Source of the DNA: Platynereis dumerilii
Taxonomy: Eukaryota; Annelida; Polychaeta; Phyllodocida; Nereididae
NCBI GenBank assembly: GCA_026936325.1
Contig: JAPTHN010000011.1
Span: 31,474,501-31,538,500 of the forward strand
Direction of reading: 5' to 3'
Length of the DNA stretch: 64,000 nt
Shown here: positions 50,380 through 61,640 of the stretch, in pieces
Layout of the letters: the number at the start of each line of letters is the position of its first letter
Numbering within the stretch: position 1 is the stretch's first letter
The notes under the pieces: generated by a model
Database searches by the model: none
The model's input: the letters and a program-made list of their open reading frames with translations, nothing else
Told to the model about the DNA's origin: nothing
Position numbers and translations under genes: made by a program

Positions 50380-51980
50380 AATGAATAATTATGATTAAAA
50401 TGAAAAAATTACAAAGTCCTCTCAGCCAGATAAACTCTAGTCCGATCTGTACATAGCATTGTACAATATCAATCTCGCTTGTAAACAAACCCATACAAAC
50501 ATTAAAACTATGTTGTTCGATATGCATGTAAGATGTTATAGATTTTATGCAACGAGTTGTAAAGTATATTGTGTTTGTTGAAACAGCAACATGGTAAAAT
50601 ATTTTCGATATAGAGATCTTTACCATTAAAAAGGATTTTTTCATAAACAACTGTTGCATCTTCAGTACAACAAACCTTGCTATTTGCCTGACACACAAAA
50701 GTGTCTTTGATTAAAAGAATTGTCACTTTGCACTTGTCTTTAAGAATATATGTGATGAGAAGTAAGATTTTGGAAGAAAGCAAACTTGGAGAAAACAAAG
50801 AAGAAGAAAAAGAAAAGAAAAGACAATAGAAGAAGAGGAGGATGATCCGTGTAGGTCTAAAACGAAAAGAATAAGATCAGATTCTGAGAACTATATTATA
50901 TTCAAATTTTAAAACCACATCTGGTTGACCACAAACAATCTCACAGGCAGTTACTCAACACTCTAAACAATTTCAGACAAAATTGGTTTTTTAGATTCAA
51001 AATGGTTTTTTGAAAAACCAAATTTCAATGCAAAAAACCAACATGGATTTTTTTAGTCCTGACATTTTTTAGAGTGAACTTGAGATGCATCAAGTTGGTC
51101 AGGACGGTTTGGATTTATCTTGACATAGGCCTACTATGTTCAACTTATAGGCCTATACTTGTATGTCAATTTTTTCATTGCAAGTCAACATTACAGCACA
51201 CTGCATACAATGTTGCAGTATATGCTATTGGCTGACTAAAAAAAATAAACACAGTATTGTGGCACTCAACCATTTTCTTATAGCCTAGGTCAAATGAAAA
51301 GTATTTGATTAGACCAAATCACTCATACACCAGATAGAAAAATTCACAATTCACTACAACATTTTAGAAATGTAGCAATTCAAGCAAGTCACTACCACAC
51401 CAACATTTCAAATATTCGGACAGTCCTTGCGAGATGTTAGAGTCAAGTGATTCAGCAAATCAATCCCATACACTGTCAAAAATGTATGTACTTTTGTGGT
51501 CATTATCATTCTAAATACTATGAGTAGAAAATAAGATTTCAGGAACTTTAAAACGTTAATACGATCATTATTAAAAAGACATCGTTTTCTTAGAGATGAA
51601 ATTCATTGCATCATGTGAGAGATACAGTGATTTGAGCACATCACTTCCACAGCCACTAAATTCTGAATTCTCACATAATTATTTAAATGTTTCTATTGAG
51701 GTGTTAGAAATCCAGGAATTTGGCTCGATCACTCCTAGGTGTACATTTATTGGAATAGAGGAGTCGGCTGTGGGAGTGATACGCTCAAACATAACTTCGA
51801 TTTACTTTACTAAATTAGTAAATGATTAAATTCAACATGACTGTTAATATTTATGTACCTATGTATACAAGCAGAACAATCTGAACTATTACCAACCTCA
51901 GAAATATTTGCTCTAGTAATCATATGAAGATACAGATCATTTATTCACAAAAAGAAATAACATGCCATACATATGTATAC
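50380..51980. other. No gene recognised
   Basis: AT-rich, with a purine-rich patch (GAAGAAGAAAAAGAAAAG) at 50,790-50,840. The long minus-strand ORF over 49,955-50,698 is a shadow of the EFLGamide repeats plus AT-rich flank. Confidence 0.5.
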
Positions 51981-51984
51981 ACTG

Positions 51985-52310
51985 TAAACCCGTGCCGTAG
52001 GTGCCGTTGAAAAAGTGCCGTAAAACTGACGGCGATCTTACCGTAAGTCTTTGAAAACGGTAAATTGCCGTTAATTCAACAGTAAACCGTAATTGTAACA
52101 GTCACTGCCGTCAAACCTACAGGAAGATACCGTAAAATACAGATACGGCAATTGCCGTTACTTTTACGGGACGTTGCTGTAAAAGTAACAGCAATCTACC
52201 TGTTAGCTGTGAACACGGCTAGCTGCCGTAATTTCAATTGTTACCATAATTGTAACAGTAAGCACTGTCAAATTTACAGCAAGTTACCGTAAGCCGCAGG
52301 TTCAGATATT
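51985..52310. repeat. GCCGTAA-rich inverted/direct repeat (MITE-like)
   Basis: Alternating GTAA/TTAC words such as GCCGTTAATT, GGCAATTGCCGTTACTTTTACGG, GTAAAAGTAACAGCAA and AATTGTAACAGTA recur in both orientations over ~320 bp. A related shorter stretch lies at about 53,335-53,455 (CTGTAATTTATACGGT..., ACTGTAGAAATTACAG). No ORF. Confidence 0.6.
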
Positions 52311-53756
52311 TGAAATGAAAAATGTAGCTGCTGTTTCAAAATCAGCAGTAATGTTATGCAACTTTATAAGATGGCATAGATAAAGGCAGCTTCGTGGACA
52401 CTAGTCCTTCTCGCCAGCAAATTCGCACAGTGTACCTGTGGTGTTGTCCTGAAGCAAGCAGGCTACTTTCTTCCAAATAAAATAAATAAAAAAAACTTGA
52501 AAATAATGTAAAATTTAGAAATGAACTGCATTTTTTTATGAACATTGTCATCAGGCCCTATTTCCAAAAATAAATTTTGTCAAATATTTTTCCCCAAATT
52601 TTTTTTTCTAACTTATTGTTCACTTAATATTTTTCAAACATTATTTTTCCCCAACCATTTTTTTACCCGATTTCATTGATTGTATAGTTCTAACTGGAAT
52701 TATTTGGAATATTTGATCAGAACCTGGTATTGGTTAATGTAAAACAGGTTTTGAAAACGGGCAAATTACATTTTTGTACTGGCCAACAAATGCTTTTGAG
52801 GTGTTAAACTCAAAACTCAAACAATTTAGAAATGCTGTTATTTTAGATGTAGACCTGTTCATAAGTTTGGATTTAATATTACTCATAACAGTTGTTATAT
52901 ATATATTTTGTGACTTTTCTGTTTGTTGTTATTCTTATTGGGCATTTTGCTTGATGGCAGAGATTGTCATTATAACATCTTTTTACTTCATTTTACTATT
53001 TACTAAAGAGTTGCAAAAATATTGTATTCTTTGTTAATATAGTCATAACTGTTGTTGTGAATATATTAAGTTTGATAAATTTTACGTTGGGCTGGTTTTA
53101 CCAGTAATAAATTTTCGCTCGGAATACCACATACCAACATCTTTTGTTATCACATAATTATGTATCGCCTGTATGAAAATCAGGAAGCTGAAGTAACAAA
53201 ATCAGTTAAATGAACCTTTTTACATGATCAGAATTCAGTCGGAAATGCATGATGGGACATTGACTCCGTAACAAGATTGATAGTTTATATATATATATAC
53301 TTAGGCATGTGCACTATTAGAAATTTCAGTACAATCAACGGTTTTATTCTGTAATTTATACGGTCAAACGACCGTGATCATGAAACTGTAGAAATTACAG
53401 CTTTCTTGATGTTATGATAACGTGTTTGAATTCACGGTTTAAAAACTGTAACTGAAGACTTAGCCTTGTCCTTTTTCCATGCCCTTAAACAGGCTTAATG
53501 GGCAATGCCTTAATCAAGGTGTTTAAACTTAAGAGCATTCATTTAATCTCTTTAAGCAGGACTGATAAGACACGTCACACATGAGCAAGGTAAGAATACT
53601 GTTATTTCTTCATTTGGCATGCATGATAATGCTAAATTATATTCAATTGCCTATTATTTAATAACTACCATAATGGTTATATTGAGGTAATAAAATGGTA
53701 TAGTTCCACAACCCACAATATTTTATTGTGTGAGATATTCCTTGATGAGCATGGAG
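52311..53756. other. No gene recognised
   Basis: AT-rich; one hydrophobic + ORF (52,774-53,037) without known homology. A 30-base segment at 53,559-53,589 is flanked by TTTAAGCAG and AAG|GTAAGA and could be a micro-exon, but this is unsupported. Confidence 0.35.
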
Positions 53757-53985
53757 GGGGGAGGGTTGGTCTAGTGGTAGCGTGCTGGGGCTGCTGGGCT
53801 GCCAATCGCTGGGTCCAGGGTTCGAATCTGGCTCTTGCGGGGTCACCTGGGCCTATGTCGGACGGCTGTTTCAATCATCCTTCACCTCATTGACGTGTCC
53901 TCCACCTGTCCTAATAAACCTACCAAGTGCATAAATACAGGAAATAAAGCCCCAATCATCTATACATCCATCCATCCTTGATGAT
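53757..53985 (+). mobile_element. tRNA-derived SINE (family S), copy in + orientation
   Basis: Glycine-tRNA-like head (TTGGTCTAGTGGTAGCGTGC...GGGCTGCCAATC...AGGGTTCGAATC), body GGTCACCTGGGCC...TTTCAATCATCCTTCACCTCATTG, and tail ATAAATACAGGAAATAAAGCCCCAATCATC followed by (CATC)n. Confidence 0.85.
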
Positions 53986-54135
53986 GGGGCTTTACATCCT
54001 GTATTTATGCACTAGTCTTGATAGGTTAATTAGCACAGGAGGAGGACAGGTGGCTCTGCAAGAGCTGAAGTCGAACCCTGGACCCATTGATTGGCAGCCC
54101 AACACTTTACCACTGAGCTGATCCCCCCCTCCTTA
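53986..54135 (-). mobile_element. tRNA-derived SINE (family S), inverted copy
   Basis: Reads on the minus strand as GGGGGATCAGCTCAGTGGTAA...GGGTCCAGGGTTCGA..., tail ATAAATACAGGATGTAAAGCCCC. It lacks part of the central body (GGTCAC to CTCATTG), so it is a deleted or variant copy. It abuts the preceding SINE tail to tail, forming a 380-bp foldback. Confidence 0.85.
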
Positions 54136-54479
54136 AGAGGCATTTATTAATCAATATGAATAAATTATCATCACCCTTTAGACTAGAATAACCTAAATGT
54201 TACTTTCTAATTTGTGTACAATGCTGAAATATTAATAGGCCTACTATGTAAAAATATTTTAATTTCATTGTTTTTCTTGGAAAATTTAATATTTCTTTAT
54301 GTAATTTATTTGTTATTATTTTATGTTTTACATGTGATTATATGTTACACCACTATCAATGATTTAAAAATAGCTTTGCATTGAGAGTGTCACTTAAGGA
54401 CTTTGGTCTGGGTTTCATTGGTGATGTTTGCAGACTTAAGACTTAAGCACCGAAGGCAATCATCTCAATAGCAAACTAT

Positions 54480-54950
54480 CAACAACAAGCTTGTAGTCTA
54501 GGCCTATACAAGTTAAAGAGTGTTGTCTAATTTTCAGATTCAAGACAGAGGCTGATGAACATTGTGTCTCAATTGTGCAATGCTTGTTCATGGAGAGGTC
54601 TTTCATGGTTGTTTCTTCAGGTCTTTGAAGCTGTCAACCCTTCCAAGGTTTGTGGCACATTGATCTCAACAACATTTTTATGTCTGCTCTCCTCTCCTCT
54701 AAATAACTAATGCCAAAAGCTCACTCAGTTATATAATATGTCTGCCCTCAACTAGTGAAGAAAAGTAATTTGTTAGTAATCACTGAGGTTTGCAATATTT
54801 CACATATAATATATTTGCATTAATTTCCAAATTTAATTGCATCTTTTGCAACAGTTTAACTTCCAAATTCTACTGGCTTATTTGGCAAAGCTATAATTAT
54901 GGACATCCAATGGTTTTTAGCTCGTCTGTTTTCTTTGAAAATGAAGAGCT
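54480..54950 (+). repeat. Duplicated exon-like block, copy 1
   Basis: About 75-80% identical by eye to 57,485-57,850. Both contain TTTTCAG|ATTCAAGACAGAGG ... TCTTCAGGTCTTTGAAG.TGTCA..CTTCCAAG|GT..GTGG, so acceptor- and donor-like edges are kept in both copies. One frame starts FKTE(A/D)DE in both but ends in stops soon after; no protein family is recognised. Confidence 0.6.
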
Positions 54951-55019
54951 ATTGTCGTCACTCGATCGTCAGCGTCATTGTCCCGGTTAAGATTTATGTG
55001 TCCATTTGTGACCTTAGGT

Positions 55020-56470
55020 TTCCAATTAGAGTCATGAAATTTGGTACAGGTATGGGGCTATGGGTATGAATGGTGAACATGTAGAGAAATCCAAGATGGC
55101 TGCCATTTTGTGACGGCCATTTTTGCGGCCATCTTTGTTCTCGAACTGCCCATTTTGACTTATTATTTCACTTACAGTTATGAAATTTTGTACAGGTATG
55201 GGCCTGTGGGTATGGATCGGGAGCATGTCGAGAAATCCAAGATGGCAGCCATCTTTCTTCATTCTTGAACCTCCCATTGTGACCTTAATATTTCACTTTC
55301 AGCTATGAAATTTGGTACAGGTACGGATTAGGAACATGTTGAGAAATCCAAGTGGGCAGTCATTTTGGCAGCCATCTTTCTTCATTTCTTTAACTGCCCA
55401 TTGTGACCGTAATATTTCACTTAAGAGTTCTGAAATTTGGTACAGGTATTGGCCTGTAGGTATTGATCGGGAGCATGTTGAGAAATCCAAGATGGTGGCC
55501 ATTTTGTGCGGGCAATTTTGGCAACCATCTTTTTTCATTCTTGAACTCCCCATTATGACCTTTTATTTCACTTACAGTTATGAAATTTGGTACAGGTATG
55601 GACCTGTTGGTAAACGTGGTATGGATCCTGAGCATGTTGCGAAATCCAAGATGGCAGCCATTTTGTGGTGGCCATTATGGCAGCCATCTTTCTTAATTCT
55701 TGAACTGCCCATTGTGACCTTAATATTTCACTTACAGTTATGAAATTTTTTGAAGGTATAGGTCTGTGGGTATGCATCAGGAACATGTTGAGAAATACAA
55801 GGTGGCGGCCATGTTGGCAGCCAACTTTCTTCATTTTAGAACTGCCCATTGTGACCTCAATATTTCGCTTAGAATTATGAAATTTGGTACAGGTTTGGCC
55901 TGTGGGCATCGATCAGGAACATGTTGAGAAATCAAAGATGGCCGCCATTTTGTGGTGACCATTTTGCCAGCCATCTTTCTTCATTCCTGAACTGCCCATT
56001 GTGAGCTTAATATTTCACTTACAGTTATGAAAGTTGGTGCAGGCATTGGCCTGTGGGTATTGATCAGGAACATGCTGAGAAATCCAAGATGGCTGCCAAA
56101 TTTCTTGAATTGCCCATTGTAACCTTAATATTTTGCTTAGAGTTATAAAATTTGGTACAGGTATTGGCCTGTGGGTATCTATCGGGAACATCCAAGATGG
56201 CGGCCATTTTGTGGCAGCCTTTTTGGCAGCCATCTTACTTAATTTCTTGAACTGCCCATTGTGACCTTGCTATTTCGCTTCGAGTTATGAAATTAGGTAC
56301 AGTTATTGGCCTGTGGGCATGGATCAGGAACATGTCGATAAATCCGAGATTGTGGTCATTTTGGCAGCCATATTTCTTCAATCTTTAACTGCCCATTGTA
56401 ACCTTAATATATCGCTTAGGGTTATAAAATTAGCTACAGGTATTGGCCTGTTGGTGATAATCTGGCACAC
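55020..56470 (+). repeat. Satellite of ~11 units, 120-160 bp, with AAGATGGCGGCCATTTTG
   Basis: Each unit runs: TTATGAAATTTGGTACAGGTAT, GGCCTGTGGGTATGGATC, GGAACATGTTGAGAAATCC, AAGATGG(C/T)(G/T)GCCATTTTG, GGCAGCCATCTTTCTTCATT, TTGAACTGCCCATTGTGACC. Successive TACAGG anchors lie 119-160 bp apart from 55,046 to about 56,434. Open frames on both strands are artefacts. Confidence 0.9.
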
Positions 56471-56559
56471 ATTGATAGATTTCACATTGACAGATGAAAG
56501 TCTAAACCACTTGCAGTTCTAGTTAAAAAATAACCTTGATCGCTGGCAAGTCAACCTTC

Positions 56560-57475
56560 CCACTAGAATTGCCCCCTCCCCTCCCTCCTACTGTTTTGTC
56601 ACTCTCACTGGTCAATCTTGCTCCCTCTCCATTGCCCTCTGCCTTCACCCTATCCTATCTGCCCTATCCTATCTGTCCTATCCTATCTCCCTTGTCCTCT
56701 CCTCATTCTCCTTTCCCTCTTTCTCCCTCTCCTCTCAATCCCCTTCCCTTCTTCCTCATTTCCTTCTTTACGTCCAACCATTGTAAAATAACCTTGGTTG
56801 CTGTCTGTTCCATCTCTCTCCCTCTCCTCTCCCCCTCTCCCTGCCCCTCTCTCTCCCCCTATATCCCCTATTCTATCTCCCCTATCTTATCATCCATATC
56901 CTCTCCTTTCCTCTATGCCCTGTCGTCTCTCCTCCTCTTCCTCTCCTGTCTCCCTCTCCTTTCTACTTCTCCTATCTCCCTCTCCTCTCTCCCTCTCCTC
57001 TCTCCCTCTCCTCTCTCCCTCTCCTCTCTCCCTCTCCTCTCTCCCTCTCCTCTCTCCCTCTCCTCTCTCCCTCTCCTCTCTCCCTCTCCGCTTCTCTTCC
57101 CTGTCTATTCCCCTATTCCCTATCCGCTCTCTCCTTCCTATTCCCTATTCCCTCTCTTTCTACCCCTCCTGCTCACTTTCTCTCCTACCACCTGTCACCC
57201 TTTCCCTCTTTCCTCCTTTCCTTTGTTTTTCTCACCTTTGGCTTTGAGTTGAGTCCAACCATTTTGAATAATCTTGGTTGCTCGCTGGTAAATCTCAATC
57301 TTTCTCTGTCTCCTGTATCCCCCATCTTTTCTCCTTTTCCCTTCCTTTCCTCTTTTCCTTCTTTTATTCTCCCACCTCCTTCACTTCCACACTTCTCCTT
57401 CTTTTCTATCATAGTCTGACGTCCCTAAATCCTCTTTCTGTTTTCCTTCACTCTCCTCTTTCCTGCCTCCATATG
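56560..57475 (+). repeat. Polypyrimidine block with (CTCTCCCTCTCCT)n core
   Basis: Mostly C/T on the + strand. A perfect ~12-bp array (TCTCCCTCTCCT) occupies about 56,970-57,090. The 238-residue ORF is composition-driven. Confidence 0.9.
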
Positions 57476-57484
57476 GGGTGGGGA

Positions 57485-57850
57485 GAGGGTTAACTTATAA
57501 GCCTATGCAATTAACAAGTGTTGTCGATTTTCAGATTCAAGACAGAGGACGATGAAGTTCATGCATCTTGTGCAACACCAGTTTACGAATAAGTCACAAA
57601 ATTCACAGATGGGTCTTTCATGATTGTGTCTTCAGGTCTTTGAAGTTGTCAGCTCTTCCAAGGTCAGTGGCACATTGATCCCAACAACATTTTCTTAATG
57701 AGATATAGCCTAGGACTCTCCAACTAATCATTGCGGTTGCATTATTTCACATACATCTGTATTAATTTTAAAGTGCAGTTTGGTGAATGTTTAACTTCCT
57801 AATACTCCTCGCTTAATTTACAAAGTTATGAATATGGACATGCAATGTTC
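57485..57850 (+). repeat. Duplicated exon-like block, copy 2
   Basis: Partner of 54,480-54,950, keeping GATTTTCAG|ATTCAAGACAGAGG and CTTCCAAG|GTCAGTGG, then CAACAACATTTTC and ATGGACATGCAATG at the far end. Confidence 0.6.
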
Positions 57851-57859
57851 ATAAACATA

Positions 57860-58274
57860 GTCTTCATTGCTGCCTCATCAATCTTCCCTTCGGCGTCTAC
57901 CTCTCCATCCCCGACCCCCTCCCCTTCAACCCCTCCCACTCCTATCCCCTTTCCCCTCTTTTCCTCCTATTTTCCTCCAGCCTTTCTGTTGCCATATAGC
58001 CATTTTGAAATAGGTATAGATTGTTAACCACAAGAGAGGAAATATGTTATTTATCACCCGAGTGCTTTAGCCCGAGGTGTAATAAACATATTCCCGATAC
58101 CATTGTGAATAACCAACTTATACGACGAGACAATCACTCAAACAGTCTAACTCTACTCTTTCCATCTCCTCTCTCCTCTCCTCTCTACATCTTTTCCCTT
58201 CTCTCCTCTCTCCCTCTCCTCTCTCCCTCTCCTCTCTCCCTCTCTCTCCCCGTCTCCCTCTCCTATCTCCCTTC
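57860..58274 (+). repeat. Polypyrimidine patches
   Basis: C/T-rich stretches at 57,890-57,985 and 58,145-58,274 flank a short non-repetitive stretch that contains no recognised feature. Confidence 0.75.
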
Positions 58275-58480
58275 ATGAGCAAAATCCCAACTGGATGTTG
58301 TTTGGATGAGACGTTAAATTGGCGGCCACTTGTATCAGTGTCTGTGCTGGGCAAGTAAAAGATCCCTCACATGGGGTAAATGTGTGACATGTTGAGGACT
58401 CCCGCTCTCTCTCTCATCTCATCAATCAACCCTCTTGAGCACCCAGAACTGGGCTTAGAGGGCTGCACTTGTATATCTAT
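58275..58480 (+). repeat. Dispersed repeat family B, copy 1
   Basis: Body GATGAGACGTTAAATTGGCGGCC...GTGTCTGTGCTGGGCAAGTAAAAGATCCCTCAC...ATCAATCAACCCTC...CAGAACTGGGCTTAGAGGGCTGCACTT, with tail (TATC)n. Other copies lie at 58,562-58,700 and 62,645-62,843. Probably a SINE or other short retroelement by its simple-repeat tail. Confidence 0.75.
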
Positions 58481-58484
58481 CTAT

Positions 58485-59560
58485 CTCCCTCTCCTGTCTC
58501 CCTCTCCTGTCTCCCTCTCCTGTCTCCCTCTCCTGTCTCCCTCTCCTGTCTCCCTCTCCTGCTGGGCAAGTAAAAGATCCCTCACATGGGGTAAATGTGT
58601 AACATGTTGAGGACTTCCGCTCTCTCTCTCATCTCATCAATCAACCCTCGTGAGCGCCCAGAACTGGGCTTAGAGGGCTGCACTTGTATATCTATCTATC
58701 TCCCGTTCCTGTCTCCCTCTCCTGTCTCCCTCTCCTGTCTCCCTCTCCTGTCTCCCTCTCCTGTCTCCCTCCCCTGTCTCCCTCCCCTGTCTCCCTCTCA
58801 TGGCATCCTCTCTTGTCTCCCACTCTTGTCTCCCTCACTTGTCTCCCTCACTTGTCTTCCTCACTTGTCTCCCTTTCTTGTCTCCCTCTCTTGTCTCCCT
58901 CTCTTGTCTCCCTCTCTTGTCTCCCTCTCTTGTCTCCCTCTCTTGTCTCCCTCTTTTGTCTCCCTCTCCTGTCTTCCTCTTTTGTCTCCCTCCTTTGTCT
59001 CCTTATTTGTCTCTCCCTCCTGTCTCTCTCTCCTGTCTCTCTCTCCTGTCTCTCCCTCCTGTCTCTCCCTCTCTTGTCTCCCTCTCCTGTCTCCCTCTCC
59101 TGTATCCCTCTCCTGTCTCCCTCTCCTGTCTCCCTCTCCTGTCTCCCGCTCCTGTCTCCCTCTCTTGTCTCCCTCTTTTGTCTCCCTCTCCTGTCGCCCT
59201 CTCCTGTCTTCCTCTCCTGGCACCCTCTCCTGTTGCCCTCTCCTGTTGCCCTCTCCTGTTGCCCTCTCCTGTCGCCCTCTCCTGTCGCCCTCTCCTGTCT
59301 CCTTCTCCTGTCTCCTTCTCCTGTCTCCTTCTCCTGTCTCCTTCTCCTGTCTCCCTCTGTTGTCAACCTCTTTTGTGTCCCTCGTCTGTCTCCCTCGTCT
59401 GTCTCCCTCGTCTGTCTCCCTCGTCTGTCTCCCTCGTCTGTCTCCCTCGTCTGTCTCCCTCGTCTGTCTCCCTCTCCAGTCTCCCTCTCCTGTCTCCCTC
59501 TCATGTGAGTCATGTCTCCCTCTCCTGTCTCCTCCCCTGCTCCTGCCTGAGTACAGGAAA
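58485..59560 (+). repeat. 12-bp minisatellite (TCTCCCTCTCCTG)n, interrupted by repeat B copy 2
   Basis: The unit CCCTCTCCTGTCT and variants (CTCTTGTCTCC, CTCGTCTGTCTCC, CTCCTGTTGCC) run for about 1 kb in local runs of one variant each. A 5'-truncated copy of repeat B sits inside at 58,562-58,700. All three + frames and the minus strand stay open for long stretches (up to 384 residues) because the 12-bp period is a multiple of three. Confidence 0.95.
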
Positions 59561-60012
59561 GTACTGCCTTCCCCTCTTTCCCCCTTTCCCTCTTTCCCCC
59601 TTTCCCCCTTTCCCTCTTTCCCCCTTTCCCTCTTTCCCCCTTTCCCTCTTTCCCCCTATCCCTGCATCCCCACTCTCCCTACTTCCTCTTCCATTCTTTC
59701 CTGCTTCTGTTTTCCTTCTCCCTCCCCATCTTCTTCCTGTCCTCATTAACCTATGAAGTTCATAAATACAGGACGTGAAGCCCTAAATCATCATCATCAT
59801 CTCGTGTCTCCCTCTCGTGTCACCCTCTCGTGTCTCCCTCTCGTGTCCCCCTCTCATGTCTCCCTTTCATGTTTCCCTCTCGTGTCTTCCTTTCGTGTCT
59901 CCCTCTCATCTCTCCCTCACGTCTCTCCCTCACGTCTCTCCCTCACGTCTCTTCCTCTCGTCTCTCCCTCTCGTCTTTCCCTCTCGTCTCTCCCTCTCGT
60001 CTCTCCCTAAGA
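59561..60012 (+). repeat. CT-rich array with SINE tail fragment
   Basis: (CCCTTTCCCTCTTTC)n at 59,570-59,660. Then a SINE family S tail at about 59,735-59,800 (TGTCCTCATTAACCTATGAAG...ATAAATACAGGACGTGAAGCCC, CATC repeats). Then a second 12-bp array CTCTCGTGTCTCC to 60,010. Confidence 0.85.
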
Positions 60013-60899
60013 TATTCTTAAACAATGGTTAAGAACTTGAGACATCACTGGCATTGCAGCTGCCTGATGTCAAAAGCAAACAAAAGCCCAAACAATATCA
60101 ATGCGTTGTCATGATACAATTCTTGATTACTTTTCAGATGCTGGATATTATGACCCCACAAATTTCTGAATTTTGTTCAGTTTCTCTCGTATTCTGCTGT
60201 GAAAATCACATGTACTGCTTCCATTATTATAGCACTTTTAGTGTGCCTTTCAGCATAATGATTTTCGAAAATTTCTTGATTATGTGAGGTTATCCAAATG
60301 CCCCCTCATAGACCACTTGCCCCACTCTTTGAAATCATCTGGATACGCCACTGCAGTATAGAAATATTACAACATGACAAAACCACTCGAGTCATGGTCA
60401 CAATCATGATATTGTTATGTAGTGCTCTAATGGGTAGTTTTTTTTATCACCTGGTTTTAATATTAGTTATAAAGATTTTTTCCATGTGACCATTTAAATA
60501 CGTAAATGTGATGTACCATTGGGGCAACAATGGTCATGACGTCACAATTGCATTATTTGGGCTACTGTTTTATGACATCATCAGACATCTGCAATGTTGG
60601 TGATGTCATAACTGTTAAAACAGATGCCCCTTTGACAGTAATGTTCTAAAAACATCATGGGTCCTGATATTTAGGCTGTAAACAATTTGATAATATTCAT
60701 AGCCAACCACCTGGTAATACTTCAATTATGTCTTCTCTTGTATGAATATTTGTCTCTCTATTTACAGGAACATGTGAGCACACTGGAGGTGGCAGAAGAA
60801 CGGGGGTGCCAGCATCGTCAGTGATAGTTTGATATGGTAAATATGCCTTTGTTAGATGTCATTGATAAAGCCTGGCTACTTTTAAAAATGCGTAAACAG
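60013..60899. other. No gene recognised; one exon-like segment
   Basis: 60,772-60,831 follows TATTTACAG and ends ATATG|GTAAAT. It holds an in-frame ATG near the end but stops in other frames. A CRE palindrome ATGACGTCA is at 60,536. No clear gene. Confidence 0.3.
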
Positions 60900-60904
60900 G
60901 TATC

Positions 60905-61640
60905 ATTTCTACACTCAACAAAAAAACGAACTTCCCACTTCATTTTTGCTTATAATATGAAGATAATTTTTTTTGGCAAAAACCAATTAAATAGTATTGA
61001 TCCTATTATAAACAAGTATCATTGTGCCAAAAATCATTCTATTGTGACTATTTCCTGTTTATCTTGACTTTGTTTATTACATTCGGGTATTTAAAAAAAA
61101 ATTCCAATCCCCACATCTCGCCAAAAAAATTGGGGTGTCATTTCGAAGTTTGTGACATTGAGCCCTAACGCAGAAAGGTACTTTATTTTAGCTTCAGATC
61201 ACCTTCAAGATTTGTGTTTGGTACCGCAAGTGAAAATACTTTTATGAAAAGTTTACATGACATGACCATTGGCATCTCGGAAATGCCAATACTTTGTAAA
61301 ATCAAAATAATAAACAGAACACTCATTTTTGAAAATATCTCAATTGAAAGCCGAATAACATAATTCATTTCCCTTGCTGTACGAAACACACATCCGGATT
61401 GTGATCTGTAGCTGCCAAAAATAAAGCGTATATATATGTTACAATTTTCCACTTTTTAGGGCTCTTTGTCACACAATGCGAAATGACGCCCAGATTTTTC
61501 TTGGTGAGATGTGGGTATGGGGCCATTTAAAAAAAATTTCCCAACTGTTATAAACAAGGTCAAAGATAAACAAGAAATGGTCGCACCTGAATGATTTTCG
61601 GCACATTGATACTTGTTTATAACACTGGTCAACGATGATT
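60905..61640. repeat. Large imperfect foldback element
   Basis: TATAAACAAGTATCATTGTG.C.AAAATCATTC...CTGTTTATCTTGACTTTGTTTATTAC (61,005-61,080) pairs with 61,550-61,630. CCCCACATCTCGCCAAAAAAATTGGGGTGTCATTTCG...TGACATTGAGCCCTAA (61,110-61,168) pairs with 61,455-61,530. The centre is near 61,315. Arms of at least ~170 bp are diverged; no transposase ORF. Confidence 0.75.

Noticed and set aside
49955-50698. 247-residue minus-strand ORF
   Set aside because: Antisense shadow of the EFLGamide repeats joined to AT-rich sequence; the + strand has clear prohormone logic.
55299-56233. Overlapping ORFs on both strands in the satellite (MAAIL.., EHVEKSKMAAI..)
   Set aside because: Frames change from unit to unit with varying unit length and occur on both strands; no consistent protein.
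56536-57252. 238-residue Ser/Leu/Pro ORF
   Set aside because: Composition artefact of another CT-rich block.
58595-59749. 384-residue + frame and several overlapping 120-320-residue frames on both strands
   Set aside because: All frames stay open because the 12-bp CT minisatellite lacks stop words. The translations are pure repeats (SPSPVSLSCLPLL or RRGRQERETGEGD) with no domain.
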